Of a DNA stretch of 64,000 bases, positions 35,524 through 44,513 are shown in pieces (the stretch's first letter is position 1; each line of letters begins with the position of its first letter). The notes under the pieces are model-generated. The model made no database searches, was not told the DNA's origin, and saw only the letters and a list, made by a program, of their open reading frames with translations. Both the position numbers and the translations under genes were made by a program. Source of the stretch: Pseudomonas sp. 14P_8.1_Bac3 (lineage in GTDB: Bacteria > Pseudomonadota > Gammaproteobacteria > Pseudomonadales > Pseudomonadaceae); contig NZ_JANLOD010000051.1 in assembly GCF_025466085.1 (NCBI RefSeq), positions 1 through 64,000 of the forward strand, given 5' to 3'.

Positions 35524-37038
35524 ATGACGAGTTTGCCGTTGCGGCGGGCACCGCCCAGCCAACAACGCGTATCGGCGCGTGGCGTGAGTGATTTCATTGA
35601 GGCGGTGAACGCTGCAGGCCTGGAGTTGCACAGTTTCATGCTGTACCGCGATGGTGCGGTGGTGGCCGAAGCGTATTGGGCGCCTTATCGCGCCGAGCGG
35701 TTGCATGTTCAGCATTCGGTCACCAAAAGCTGGGTATCCATGGCCATCGGGCTGTTGGTGGATGACGGCGCGCTGTCGCTGGACGCCAAGGTGGTGGACT
35801 TTTTCGCGGCCGATTGCCCGGTACCTGTCAGCGCAAACCTGGCTGCCATGACCGTGCGCGATCTGCTGACCATGCGCACCGGCCATCGACAGGGCATTTC
35901 CGGCGGGGCCTGGCGTGGGCGCAGTGACAGCTGGGTCAAGCTGTTCCTTGCGGAACCGGTTGAAGACCCACCAGGGCAGCAGTTTATCTACAGCAGCGGT
36001 TCGAGTTTCATGCTCTCGGCAATCGTCAGCGCAGTCAGCGGCCAGACGGCCTTTGAGTTGTGCAACGCGCGTATCTTCCAACCCATGGCCATGGGCGCCA
36101 TCGAATGGGACCTTGCACCTGGCGGCTTCAACACTGGCGGCAACGGCCTGAGTTGCAGCACTGAGGACTTGCTCAAGTTCGGAGTGCTGCACTTGCAACA
36201 GGGCAATTGGGAAGGGCAGCAGCTGCTGTCCCGGGAATGGGTGGCCGAAGCCACCCGTGGGCATGTTGATGATGTATGGATGGGGGCCTTCGACGGCAAG
36301 CGCTACCAGGGCCGCGACTCGAGCGATGCAGGTGTCACGCGCCGCGAAGGCTACGGCTACCAGTGGTGGATGACCCTGCACGGTGGCTACTACGCCTCCG
36401 GCGTGTTTGGCCAGCAATGCATCGTCTTGCCCCGTCATAGCGCGGTGATTGCCTTTACCGCCGGGCTGCCTTTGGGCGAGCGGCGCTTGCACAGCCTGCT
36501 CTGGGAACATCTTTTGCCGGCATTGGACGTGCCCGCCGACGGCGCGCTGGATGCCGAGTTGGTGGCCCTGTTGGCAAGGCAGCGGCGGCCGCTTCTCTCA
36601 GGGGCGTCGAGCTCGCCGCGTCAAGCTGAGTTCAACGGCACGTTTGTGATAGAGGCCAACGAAGATCAAGTCAGCGAAATACGCCTGGTGCTTGGCGTTG
36701 ACCATTGCGATTTCTATCTCACCGACCCCCGTGGCACTCACTGCATTCGCGCCGGGCTGGCCGACGGCATCGAAAGCCAGACCAGCATGACCGGCCATTA
36801 TCTGCATCACCAATACCAGCCGGAACTCACCCCGGTGGTGGCGCAGGCGCGCTGGACCGACGACGGGGTATTAAGCATGACCTGGCAGTTCGTCGAGATG
36901 GCGTTTTGTGACCGTGTCAGCTGCCGCATTGAACACGGCAGCTTGTATGTGGACCGCAGCGTCAACGTTAACGCAGGCCCGTTGCAGCGCCCGACGCTGA
37001 TCGGCCATCCAAGCACAGCTTTGCAGGAGTCGCTATGA
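35524..37038 (+). CDS. Serine hydrolase, beta-lactamase fold (NylB-like) with C-terminal domain
   Basis: Class C beta-lactamase-type serine hydrolase of 504 residues without a signal peptide, so probably cytoplasmic. The SxxK motif is S65-VT-K68 and the tyrosine motif is Y156-SS rather than the lactamase YxN. The stretches GLSCSTEDLLKFG and GYQWWMT match patterns I recall from 6-aminohexanoate-dimer hydrolase (NylB). Residues from about 365 to 490 form an extra beta-rich, lipocalin-like domain. The enzyme could cleave an amide or ester of an omega-amino acid; an esterase or D-aminopeptidase role is equally compatible with fold. Its stop overlaps the aminotransferase start, indicating coupled synthesis. 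Confidence 0.8.
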   Translation: MTSLPLRRAPPSQQRVSARGVSDFIEAVNAAGLELHSFMLYRDGAVVAEAYWAPYRAERLHVQHSVTKSWVSMAIGLLVDDGALSLDAKVVDFFAADCPVPVSANLAAMTVRDLLTMRTGHRQGISGGAWRGRSDSWVKLFLAEPVEDPPGQQFIYSSGSSFMLSAIVSAVSGQTAFELCNARIFQPMAMGAIEWDLAPGGFNTGGNGLSCSTEDLLKFGVLHLQQGNWEGQQLLSREWVAEATRGHVDDVWMGAFDGKRYQGRDSSDAGVTRREGYGYQWWMTLHGGYYASGVFGQQCIVLPRHSAVIAFTAGLPLGERRLHSLLWEHLLPALDVPADGALDAELVALLARQRRPLLSGASSSPRQAEFNGTFVIEANEDQVSEIRLVLGVDHCDFYLTDPRGTHCIRAGLADGIESQTSMTGHYLHHQYQPELTPVVAQARWTDDGVLSMTWQFVEMAFCDRVSCRIEHGSLYVDRSVNVNAGPLQRPTLIGHPSTALQESL

Positions 37039-38360
37039 ACGATATTTCCAATCCGACAGCTTCCGAGTGTGGCGCGTTCTGGGCACCGTTTACCCCGATG
37101 CGCCAGTTCCAGCAACACCCCATGATGTTCGCCAGCGCTGACGGCATGTACTACACCACCACCGATGGGCGCCGTGTACTTGATGCAATGGCGGGACTCT
37201 GGTGTGTCAATGCCGGGCATGGCCAGCCGAAAATCGTCGAGGCCATTCGTGAGGCTGCGGGGCGTCTGGACTTTGTCTCGTCATTCAAAATGAGCCATCC
37301 CCACGCCCTGCAGATGGCTGAGCGCCTTATCGCTATCAGTCCGGCCGGCATGGAGCAGGTCTTCTTTACCAATTCAGGTTCCGAGGCCGTCGACACCGCG
37401 TTGAAGATTGCCCGGGCTTATCACCAGGCCCGTGGCGACAGCCGCCGTACCAAGTTTATCGGGCGTGCCAAGGGTTATCACGGCATGGGTTTCGGTGGGC
37501 TGTCGGTGTCGGGTATTGGCCGACAAAAGCGTGACTTCGGTCCGTTGTTGGGCGAGGTTTCACACCTGCCGCTGCCTTACGACGCGGGTATGCGTTTCAG
37601 CGCCGGTCAACCGCGGCAGGGTGAACATTACGCCGATGCGCTGACACAGCTGTTGGACATTCAGGACCCGAGCACGGTGGCCGCGGTGATCGTGGAACCA
37701 GTGACGGGCTCCGGCGGCGTGTACCCGCCGCCCCAGGGTTATCTGAAACGCTTGCGCGAGATCTGCACCCGGCACGGCGTGCTGCTGATTTTCGACGAAG
37801 TGATCACCGGTTTCGGCCGCGTCGGCGCCAGCTTCGCCGCTCAGGCGTTCGACGTGACGCCAGACCTGATCACCACCGCCAAAGGCCTGACCAACGGCGC
37901 CGTGCCCATGGGCGGCGTGCTGGTCAGCGGTGCGGTGTACGAAGCGTTCATGGCCGGGCCGGCGAATGTCATCGAATTGATGCACGGCTACACCTATTCG
38001 GCGCATCCGCTGGCGTGTGCGGCAGGCCTGGCGACCATTGAGGTGCATCGAGAACTGGGCATCAATCAACACGTCAACGCGGTCAGCGGCCTCTGGCAGT
38101 CGGCCGCGCTGGCGCTGCGGGGCGTTGGCCCGGTGCTGGATGTGCGCACCATCGGCTTGCTCTGCGCGGTCGAGCTCGAACCGCGGGCCGGTGCCGCCGG
38201 CGCACGTGGCAGCGAAGTGGCGCAGTGGTGTTTTGAGCAGGGTGTGCTGGTACGCGGCTCGGGCGACACCATCGTGATTTCGCCGCCGCTGGTGATCAGT
38301 CCGCAGGAGATCGCCCAGGTGTTTGACACCTTGGCGGCTGCGTTGCAACAGGTGGCCTGA
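37035..38360 (+). CDS. Omega-amino acid:pyruvate aminotransferase
   Basis: Class III PLP-dependent aminotransferase, 441 residues, closely patterned on the beta-alanine/omega-amino acid:pyruvate enzymes of pseudomonads (FWAPFTPMRQF start, LDAMAGLWCVNAGHG, FFTNSGSEAVDTALK). The PLP lysine is K283 in TAKGLTNGA and the cofactor Asp lies in FDEVITGFGR. It would convert a terminal-amino acid (beta-alanine, GABA, 5-aminovalerate or 6-aminohexanoate) to the semialdehyde. The ATG overlaps the serine hydrolase stop and the aldehyde dehydrogenase follows after 14 bases, so the three form one catabolic sequence. Confidence 0.9.
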   Translation: MNDISNPTASECGAFWAPFTPMRQFQQHPMMFASADGMYYTTTDGRRVLDAMAGLWCVNAGHGQPKIVEAIREAAGRLDFVSSFKMSHPHALQMAERLIAISPAGMEQVFFTNSGSEAVDTALKIARAYHQARGDSRRTKFIGRAKGYHGMGFGGLSVSGIGRQKRDFGPLLGEVSHLPLPYDAGMRFSAGQPRQGEHYADALTQLLDIQDPSTVAAVIVEPVTGSGGVYPPPQGYLKRLREICTRHGVLLIFDEVITGFGRVGASFAAQAFDVTPDLITTAKGLTNGAVPMGGVLVSGAVYEAFMAGPANVIELMHGYTYSAHPLACAAGLATIEVHRELGINQHVNAVSGLWQSAALALRGVGPVLDVRTIGLLCAVELEPRAGAAGARGSEVAQWCFEQGVLVRGSGDTIVISPPLVISPQEIAQVFDTLAAALQQVA

Positions 38361-38374
38361 CGGGAGTCGATGGT

Positions 38375-39793
38375 ATGTCCGATCTTTTTGAGTTCTACAT
38401 CGATGGCGCCTGGGTCAAACCCCACGGCGAAACCGTCGAGACCGTGATAAATCCGTCCACTGAGCAGGGGGTCGCACGCATCATCCTGGGTGACGCGCAG
38501 GATGTGGAGCGCGCGGTCAGAGCGGCCCGGCAAGCCTTCCCGGCGTTCGCCGCGAGTTCGCACGAGGCCCGCATCGACTTACTGCAGCGCATCATCGAAG
38601 CCTACAAACGCCACAGCGAGGCGTTGATCGAGGCGGTTCATCTGGAGATGGGAGCGCCACTGTCCCTGACCCGAAGCGCGCATGTCCCGGCAGGCCTGGG
38701 CCATCTGGCGCAGGCGCTGGAAGTGCTGCGCGAGTACCGCTTCGAACGGCGCCTGGGCCAGACGCTGGTGGTGCGTGAGCCTATCGGCGTGTGCGCCCTG
38801 ATCACCCCCTGGAATTGGCCACTCAATCAACTCACCTGCAAGCTTGCACCCGCCCTGGCGGTGGGCTGCACCGTCATACTCAAGCCAAGTGAGTGTGCGC
38901 CGTTGTCGGCGCATATCGTTGCGCAAATCCTGCATGAGGCCGGGGTGCCGAAGGGGGTGTTCAATCTGGTCAACGGTAATGGACCGGGGGTTGGCGCTGC
39001 GCTGGCCAGCCATGCCGAAGTGGACATGGTGTCGTTTACCGGCTCGACCCGCGCCGGCATCGCAGTGGCCAAGGCGGCAGCCGATACAGTCAAGCGTGTG
39101 TCGCAGGAACTGGGCGGCAAATCCGCGAATATCCTGCTCGACGACGCCGACCTGCCAAGCGCGGTGCGCCACGGGTTACAGGCATGCATCCGTAACAGCG
39201 GCCAGTCGTGCAATGCGCCGACGCGCCTGCTGGTACCGCGCGCGCAGCAACAGGAGGTGACTGATATCGTCCGGGAAGTGCTGGCGCAGGTGTGCTTCGA
39301 CGACAGCAACCCGACCTCCGCCATCGGTCCTGTGGCGAACGCCCTGCAATTCGAACGGGTACAGGCCATGATCGCCCAGGCCATCGCCGAGGGTTCGCGA
39401 TTGATCGCCGGAGGGCTGGGACGACCACGAGGGATTGAACGCGGCTACTACGTGCAACCTACGGTATTTGCCGACGTCACCCCGGACATGCTCGTGGCGC
39501 GGGAAGAAATCTTCGGCCCGGTCCTGGCGATCATGCCGTACGACAGCGAAGCCGAGGCGATAGCCATCGCGAACGACAGCCCTTATGGCTTGTCAGGTTA
39601 CGTCACTTCGACCAGCCTCGAACGCAGCCGCAGGGTTGCGCGGCAATTGCGCACCGGCATGGTCCATCTCAATGGCGCCCGGGCCGACCAGGCTGCGCCG
39701 TTTGGCGGCTATAAGCAGTCGGGTAATGGGCGGGAGTGGGGGGAGATGGGGTTTGAAGAGTACCTGGAGAGCAAGTCGCTGTTTGGGTATTAA
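38375..39793 (+). CDS. NAD(P)-dependent aldehyde dehydrogenase
   Basis: Aldehyde dehydrogenase of 472 residues with catalytic Cys279 (NSGQSCNAP) and general base Glu245 (QELGGKS); the cofactor-binding stretch TPWNWPLNQ and the loop FTGSTRAGIAVAK are intact. It lacks features of CoA-acylating semialdehyde dehydrogenases, so the likely product is a free acid. Following the omega-aminotransferase, its expected substrate is the semialdehyde made there, giving a dicarboxylate. Last gene of the operon. Confidence 0.92.
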   Translation: MSDLFEFYIDGAWVKPHGETVETVINPSTEQGVARIILGDAQDVERAVRAARQAFPAFAASSHEARIDLLQRIIEAYKRHSEALIEAVHLEMGAPLSLTRSAHVPAGLGHLAQALEVLREYRFERRLGQTLVVREPIGVCALITPWNWPLNQLTCKLAPALAVGCTVILKPSECAPLSAHIVAQILHEAGVPKGVFNLVNGNGPGVGAALASHAEVDMVSFTGSTRAGIAVAKAAADTVKRVSQELGGKSANILLDDADLPSAVRHGLQACIRNSGQSCNAPTRLLVPRAQQQEVTDIVREVLAQVCFDDSNPTSAIGPVANALQFERVQAMIAQAIAEGSRLIAGGLGRPRGIERGYYVQPTVFADVTPDMLVAREEIFGPVLAIMPYDSEAEAIAIANDSPYGLSGYVTSTSLERSRRVARQLRTGMVHLNGARADQAAPFGGYKQSGNGREWGEMGFEEYLESKSLFGY

Positions 39794-39959
39794 CGGCTTC
39801 AGAGGTGCGCCACGGGGCGACAGATAAATCAATGGCCCCTTTGCGCGCGTTATCGCTGGGTTTCATCCGTGTAGGCCTCCCGTTCAATTTTTATTGAAGC
39901 AAACATGGGGGCATACAAGATGTGAAGGATGCAGGTGGAGCAGCTTGGGCGTCCAGATA

Positions 39960-39986
39960 CAAGAAAGCCCGCACGAGGCGGGCTTC
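39960..39986. terminator. Terminator between aldehyde dehydrogenase and tRNA-Met
   Basis: A 7-bp GC-rich stem (39966-39972 with 39978-39984) and a 5-base loop. T-rich sequence occurs on both sides: CTTGTTTTG on the plus strand and TTTCTT on the minus strand. It lies 46 bases past the tRNA 3' end and probably ends the tRNA transcript; it could also stop the catabolic operon. The rest of 39794-40031 shows no gene. Confidence 0.7.
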
Positions 39987-40031
39987 TTGTTTTGATTTAT
40001 AGACATCCTGAGACATCTGTAAATCGGTACT

Positions 40032-40108
40032 TGGTGGCTACACAGGGACTTGAACCCCGGACCCCAGCATTATGAATGCTATGCTCTAACCAACTGAGCT
40101 ATGTAGCC
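40032..40108 (-). tRNA. tRNA-Met (CAT anticodon, elongator type)
   Basis: 77 bases including encoded CCA fold as a cloverleaf: acceptor GGCTACA/TGTAGCC, D-arm AGCTCAGTTGGTTAGAGC, anticodon arm AGCATTCATAATGCT with CAT, and T-loop TTCAAGT. The sequence resembles the elongator tRNA-Met of E. coli much more than the initiator or the lysidine tRNA-Ile. Confidence 0.95.
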
Positions 40109-40188
40109 AAGTGGCGCGCATTATTCGCGGGAAACGAATATGCGTCAAGCGCTTTTTTAAAAAATTTATCTACGCTATCAACCGTTTA

Positions 40189-41649
40189 TCAAATTCCCTC
40201 GCTCAACAGCGGCGAAGGGCAGCGCTGGAACCAGCGACTCGCCTGTTCGTAAGCGTGGGCCAGTTGCAAGACTGCGAAGTCGGCCTGATGCCGGCCGATG
40301 ATCTGCAGGCCCATCGGCAAACCGTTGGCATTGAAGCCGGCCTGCACATTCGCCACCGGACAGCCGGACAAGGTGCCCGGAATCACCACCTCCATCCAGC
40401 GGTGATAGGTGTCCATGCTCACGCCTTCGATGGAGGTGGGCCACGGTACGGTTTTATCGAACGCAAACACTTGAGCGCTCGGCAGCAGCAAGTAATCGAA
40501 CTCATCAAAAAGTCGGGAGATCGCGCGGTACCAGTTGCTGCGGTCGACAGAGGCGCTGAACACCTCGCTGGCGGACAGCTTCAGACCGTGCTCGATTTCC
40601 CAGCAGGCTTCGGGTTTCAACTGTGTGCGCTTTTGCGGGTCGGCGTACGTCGCGCCCAGGGAGCCGGCGACCATCCAGTGACGCAAGGTTCGCCAGCTGC
40701 TCCACAGTCGTTGCGGGGCGAACCCCGGCTGCACCGCCTCGATGTGGCAACCGAGGCTTTCGAAGTCGGCGAAGGTCTTCTCGCAGAGTTCGAGAATGCC
40801 TTTTTCCATCGGCAGATAGCCGTTGAAATCCCCCAGCCAGCCCAGGCGTGTGCCTTTGAAACCGCGCTCCAACGGCGCTGCGAAGGCGCTGCCGGACTCG
40901 GCGATGGACAGCGGCGCCCGGGCATCGGCGCCGGCCTGCACCGACAGCAATAACGCCGCGTCGCGCACGCTGCGCCCCATGGGGCCTTCGTAACCGAGCT
41001 GATCGATGAACAGGTCGGCGCTGTCATCGAAGGGCACCCGGCCCTGGGACGGGCGGAAACCGAAGATGTTGTTGAAGGCCGCCGGGTTGCGCAGCGAGCC
41101 CATCATGTCGCTGCCGTCGGCCACCGGCACCAGATGCATCGCCAGCGCCGCCGCCGCGCCGCCGCTGCTGCCGCCCGCGGTTTTGCTCGGGTCAAACGCG
41201 CAGCCGGTGGCACCGAACAGCGGGTTGTAGCTTTGAGAGCCGAGACCGAATTCCGGGGTGTTGCTCTTGCCGATGATGATCGCGCCGGCGGCCTTGAGCC
41301 GCTCCACCATGATCCCGTCACGTTCGGGGATAAAGTCCTTGTACAGCGGCGATCCCATCGTCGTGCGGATGCCCTGGGTCAGCGACAGGTCCTTGACCGC
41401 ATGGGGCAGGCCATGCATCCAGCCACGGTACTCGCCTCGCGCCAGTTCGGCGTCGCGGACATCGGCCTGGGCCAGCAGATCCTCCGCGGGCTGCAGGCTG
41501 ATCAGCGCATTGATCCGCGGGTTGAAACGATCGATATGGGCCAGATAAGTCTGCATCACTTCGCGGCATGAAACCTGACGCGAGCGGATGCGTTCGGCGA
41601 GTTCATGGGCCTGCAGCAGGACCAGTTCGCTGATGTTATTAGAAGTCAT
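40189..41649 (-). CDS. Amidase-signature family enzyme
   Basis: Amidase of 486 residues with the complete Ser-cisSer-Lys triad: Lys86 (HAVKDLSL), Ser161 in the AGGSSGGAA signature and Ser185 in DMMGSLRNP. The family hydrolyses carboxamides, peptide amides or cyclic amides to acid and amine or ammonia. No signal peptide is seen, so it acts in the cytoplasm. It is the last gene of an operon with a polyamine-type ABC importer (60 bases after the binding-protein gene), suggesting that the imported compound is an amide of an amine or amino acid. Substrate unproven. Confidence 0.9.
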   Translation of the reverse strand: MTSNNISELVLLQAHELAERIRSRQVSCREVMQTYLAHIDRFNPRINALISLQPAEDLLAQADVRDAELARGEYRGWMHGLPHAVKDLSLTQGIRTTMGSPLYKDFIPERDGIMVERLKAAGAIIIGKSNTPEFGLGSQSYNPLFGATGCAFDPSKTAGGSSGGAAAALAMHLVPVADGSDMMGSLRNPAAFNNIFGFRPSQGRVPFDDSADLFIDQLGYEGPMGRSVRDAALLLSVQAGADARAPLSIAESGSAFAAPLERGFKGTRLGWLGDFNGYLPMEKGILELCEKTFADFESLGCHIEAVQPGFAPQRLWSSWRTLRHWMVAGSLGATYADPQKRTQLKPEACWEIEHGLKLSASEVFSASVDRSNWYRAISRLFDEFDYLLLPSAQVFAFDKTVPWPTSIEGVSMDTYHRWMEVVIPGTLSGCPVANVQAGFNANGLPMGLQIIGRHQADFAVLQLAHAYEQASRWFQRCPSPLLSEGI

Positions 41650-41709
41650 TGCAACGCTGCCTTTCGGACGGCTGGAGAAACACCCCTTCGTGGGACGGGG
41701 CGGTAGAAA

Positions 41710-42744
41710 TCAACGCATCAGGCTGGTCCAGAGACGGTCGGCCAGGCGGATCGCGCCCTCGCCGCAGGTCTTGCTGAACACCACCTGGGTGCCTTCGGGA
41801 ATGTGCAGCTCCGGGGCGTCCTTGAGGCTGGCGTCGAGGAACGGTTCCACACCCTTGATGGGGCTTTGGTGCTTGAGGAAGTTCTGGGTCATGGCAGCGT
41901 TTTCAGGCTGGCTGAGGAACGCGATGAACGCCTTGGCGTTTGCCGGGTTCTTGCTGCCGGTCGGGATCACCATGTTATCGACCCACGCCAGCACGCCTTC
42001 TTTCGGGTACAGGTATTTCAGGGCGGGTTTCATTTCCCGGGCGCGCATCGACGAGCCGCCCCAGAACATCGACATGTCGATTTCACCCGCGGCCAGGTTT
42101 TCGCGAATCGAGCCGGCCTTGGAGCTGTAGGTCTTGACGAACGGTTTCTGCGCCTTGAGCAGGGTCAGCACTTGCTGCATCTGCTTGGGGTCTTCGCTGC
42201 ACAACGGGATGTTCAGGTAAAGGCTGGCCATGTCGATCACTTCGCTGACCGAATCGAACATGTTGATCCGCCCCTGCAACTCGGCCGGCGGCTCATACAG
42301 CACTTTGTAACTGTCGGCCGGGCCTTTGTAGCGTTCGCTGTTCAGCACCACGCTGGTGGTGCCCCAGATGAACGGCATGGAATAGGCACCTTCCGGATCC
42401 CAGGTGGGCTTTTTCAGGTTGTCGACGACGCTGGCGTAATAAGGTTCTTTGACCGGGTCAAAGCGTTCCAGCAGGTTTTCCTTGATCAGGATCGGGACGA
42501 ACTGGTGCGACGGAATCGCCACGTCGTACCCCGCGCCGCCCTGCTTCAGTTTGGCCAGCAGGGTTTCGTTGGAGTCGTAGGAATCCACCGTGACTTCGAT
42601 GCCGGTCTGTTTCTGGAACTTGGCGAGGATCTCCGGCGAAAAGTAGCCGCTCCAGCTCACCACGTTGAGTTTTTCCGCGGCCTGAATGCTGCCGGCCATG
42701 GTCAGTAACAACGAGGTCCCGATGCTTGCAATCAACTTGCTCAT
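41710..42744 (-). CDS. ABC transporter substrate-binding protein, spermidine/putrescine type
   Basis: Periplasmic binding protein of 344 residues with a signal peptide ending in SIQA-AEK. The start of the mature part (LNVVSWSGYFSPEILAKFQKQTGIEVTVDSYDSNETLLAKL) is typical of PotD/PotF proteins. The later MFWGGSSMRAREM and VDNMVIPTGSKNPANAKAFI segments match that family. It lies 27 bases after the PotC/I-type permease gene. The ligand need not be a polyamine; an amine-containing amide fits the neighbouring amidase. Confidence 0.9.
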   Translation of the reverse strand: MSKLIASIGTSLLLTMAGSIQAAEKLNVVSWSGYFSPEILAKFQKQTGIEVTVDSYDSNETLLAKLKQGGAGYDVAIPSHQFVPILIKENLLERFDPVKEPYYASVVDNLKKPTWDPEGAYSMPFIWGTTSVVLNSERYKGPADSYKVLYEPPAELQGRINMFDSVSEVIDMASLYLNIPLCSEDPKQMQQVLTLLKAQKPFVKTYSSKAGSIRENLAAGEIDMSMFWGGSSMRAREMKPALKYLYPKEGVLAWVDNMVIPTGSKNPANAKAFIAFLSQPENAAMTQNFLKHQSPIKGVEPFLDASLKDAPELHIPEGTQVVFSKTCGEGAIRLADRLWTSLMR

Positions 42745-42771
42745 GCTATTTCCCCACGGTAAGTAGAAGGT

Positions 42772-43578
42772 TCAGGTGTTCTTTTTGCCCAGCAGATAGG
42801 AGAGGCTGACGAACAGCACCGAGACGCCCAGGATCAGGGTCGACACGGCGTTGACGTCGGGTGTCACGCCCATGCGTAACAAGCCGAAGATGAAGATCGG
42901 CAAGGTGGTGGTGCCGGCCTGGGAGACCATCATCGAGATCACGAAGTTGTCCAGCGAGACGATGAAGGCCAGCATCAGCCCGGAGAAAATCCCCGGCATC
43001 AACAGCGGCAGGGTGACCTTGCGAAAGGTTCGCCACGGGCCGGCGTACAGGTCGGCCGAGGCTTGCTCCAGGGACAGGTCCATGTCGTTGAGTCGTGCGC
43101 GGATCGGCAGGTAGGCGAACGGGATGCAGAACACCGTGTGGGCGATGATCAGGTTGCCGTAGCCGAGGGACAGGCCGAGGGTGGAGAACAGCGCCAGGGT
43201 GGCGACGCCGACCACGATTTCCGGCAGCACCAGCGGCAGCATGATCGCGCCCATCGACAGTTGCAGGCCCTTGAATTTCGCTCCGCGTGAGGTGCCGAGG
43301 GCGGCGAGGGTGGCAATCGCCGTGGCGATCATGCTGGCGCACACCGCGATCAACAGACTGTTGCCCGCCGCCTGGCGCAAGGCCTGGTTGGCGAACGCCG
43401 CGCGGTACCAGTCCAGGCTGAAACCGGTCCACACGGTGGCAGACTGGTTGGCGTTGAACGAGAACACCACCAGCACCACGATCGGTGCGTAGAGGTACAG
43501 GTAGAACAGGAAACTGAAGCCGCCGAAGCCGGGAAAATCCTGCACACCCAGGCCGTTTCGCTTGAATGGACGCAGCAT
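42772..43578 (-). CDS. ABC transporter permease, PotC/PotI type
   Basis: Inner-membrane permease of 268 residues with about six membrane segments. The ATPase-contacting EAA loop lies in LEQASADLYAGPWRTFRKVTLPLLMPG. Its start overlaps the stop of the PotB/H-type permease in a TAATG junction, so the pair is translationally coupled. Confidence 0.92.
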   Translation of the reverse strand: MLRPFKRNGLGVQDFPGFGGFSFLFYLYLYAPIVVLVVFSFNANQSATVWTGFSLDWYRAAFANQALRQAAGNSLLIAVCASMIATAIATLAALGTSRGAKFKGLQLSMGAIMLPLVLPEIVVGVATLALFSTLGLSLGYGNLIIAHTVFCIPFAYLPIRARLNDMDLSLEQASADLYAGPWRTFRKVTLPLLMPGIFSGLMLAFIVSLDNFVISMMVSQAGTTTLPIFIFGLLRMGVTPDVNAVSTLILGVSVLFVSLSYLLGKKNT

Positions 43579-44498
43579 TATGCACCTCCCTTGGCGATGC
43601 GTTGACGTTCGGCACGCAAGGCGTACACGGTCAGCACCAGCATCACCGCAGCCATCAGCACCAGCGACAGCGCCGCGCCGAAGGGCCAGTTACGCGCATC
43701 GCTGAACTGCCGGAAGATCAGGTTGCCGAGCATCATCCGCGTGCCGCCGCCGAGCAGTTCCGGGGCGATCATCGCGCCCAGGCACGGCACGAACGTGAGA
43801 ATGGCACCGGCGAGAATTCCCGGCTTGGCGATCGGCAGCACCACTTTGCGCAACGTGCGCACACGCCCGGCGTAGAGATCCTGGGCCGCTTCGAGGAGGC
43901 GGATATCCATCTTTTCCAGCGTCGCGTAAATCGGCAGCACCACGAAGGGAGCGTAGGTATAGACCAGCCCCAGCAGCACCGCGCCATCGGTGTAGAGCAA
44001 TTGCAACGGCTGGTCGATGACCCCGAGGCCCATCAGGCTGTTGTTGATCACCCCGGTGTTACGCAGCAACAGAATCCACGCGTAGGTGCGGATCAGCAGG
44101 TTGGCCCAGAACGGCACGGTGATCAGAAAAATCAGCAGGCCGCGTCGATGAGCCGGTTGCATGGCCAGCCACACCGCCACCGGAAAACCAATCAGCAAGG
44201 TGATCACGGTCGTCAGTCCGGCAATGCCGATGGAGCGCAGGGCGATCAGCAGATACGAATCGGCGAAGGCCAGGCTGTCGTCCAGTTGCCGCTCGAACAG
44301 CAGCGAGGTGTAGGCGTCGCTGCTGAAGACTTTGTTGACCCCGCCGTAGGGGTTGGCTTCCATCAGCGAGTAGCCGATGACGATCAGGATCGGCACGATC
44401 AGAAACAGGCCGATGGCGATCAGCGCGGGGCTGACCCCGAGAAAGCTCTGGAAGGCCCGCCGGCGCTCCAGGGTATTGGCGATCGGTAAAGCGTGCAT
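43578..44498 (-). CDS. ABC transporter permease, PotB/PotH type
   Basis: Inner-membrane permease of 306 residues. The first helix FLIVPILIVIGYSLMEANPYGG and the EAA loop in LLEAAQDLYAGRVRTLRKVVLPIAKPG are family-typical. It lies 15 bases after the ATPase gene and pairs with the PotC/I-type permease to form the channel. Confidence 0.92.
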   Translation of the reverse strand: MHALPIANTLERRRAFQSFLGVSPALIAIGLFLIVPILIVIGYSLMEANPYGGVNKVFSSDAYTSLLFERQLDDSLAFADSYLLIALRSIGIAGLTTVITLLIGFPVAVWLAMQPAHRRGLLIFLITVPFWANLLIRTYAWILLLRNTGVINNSLMGLGVIDQPLQLLYTDGAVLLGLVYTYAPFVVLPIYATLEKMDIRLLEAAQDLYAGRVRTLRKVVLPIAKPGILAGAILTFVPCLGAMIAPELLGGGTRMMLGNLIFRQFSDARNWPFGAALSLVLMAAVMLVLTVYALRAERQRIAKGGA

Positions 44499-44513
44499 GG
44501 CAAATCCTCGGGC

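Noticed and set aside
40032-40108. tRNA-Met as an integration site for the catabolic region
   Set aside because: No integrase gene and no duplicated tRNA 3' end was found on either side, so an integrative element is not supported.
40189-41649. Amidase as a NylA cyclic-dimer hydrolase completing a nylon pathway
   Set aside because: It shares only the general amidase signature, lies on the other strand beyond a tRNA and belongs to the polyamine-type ABC operon.
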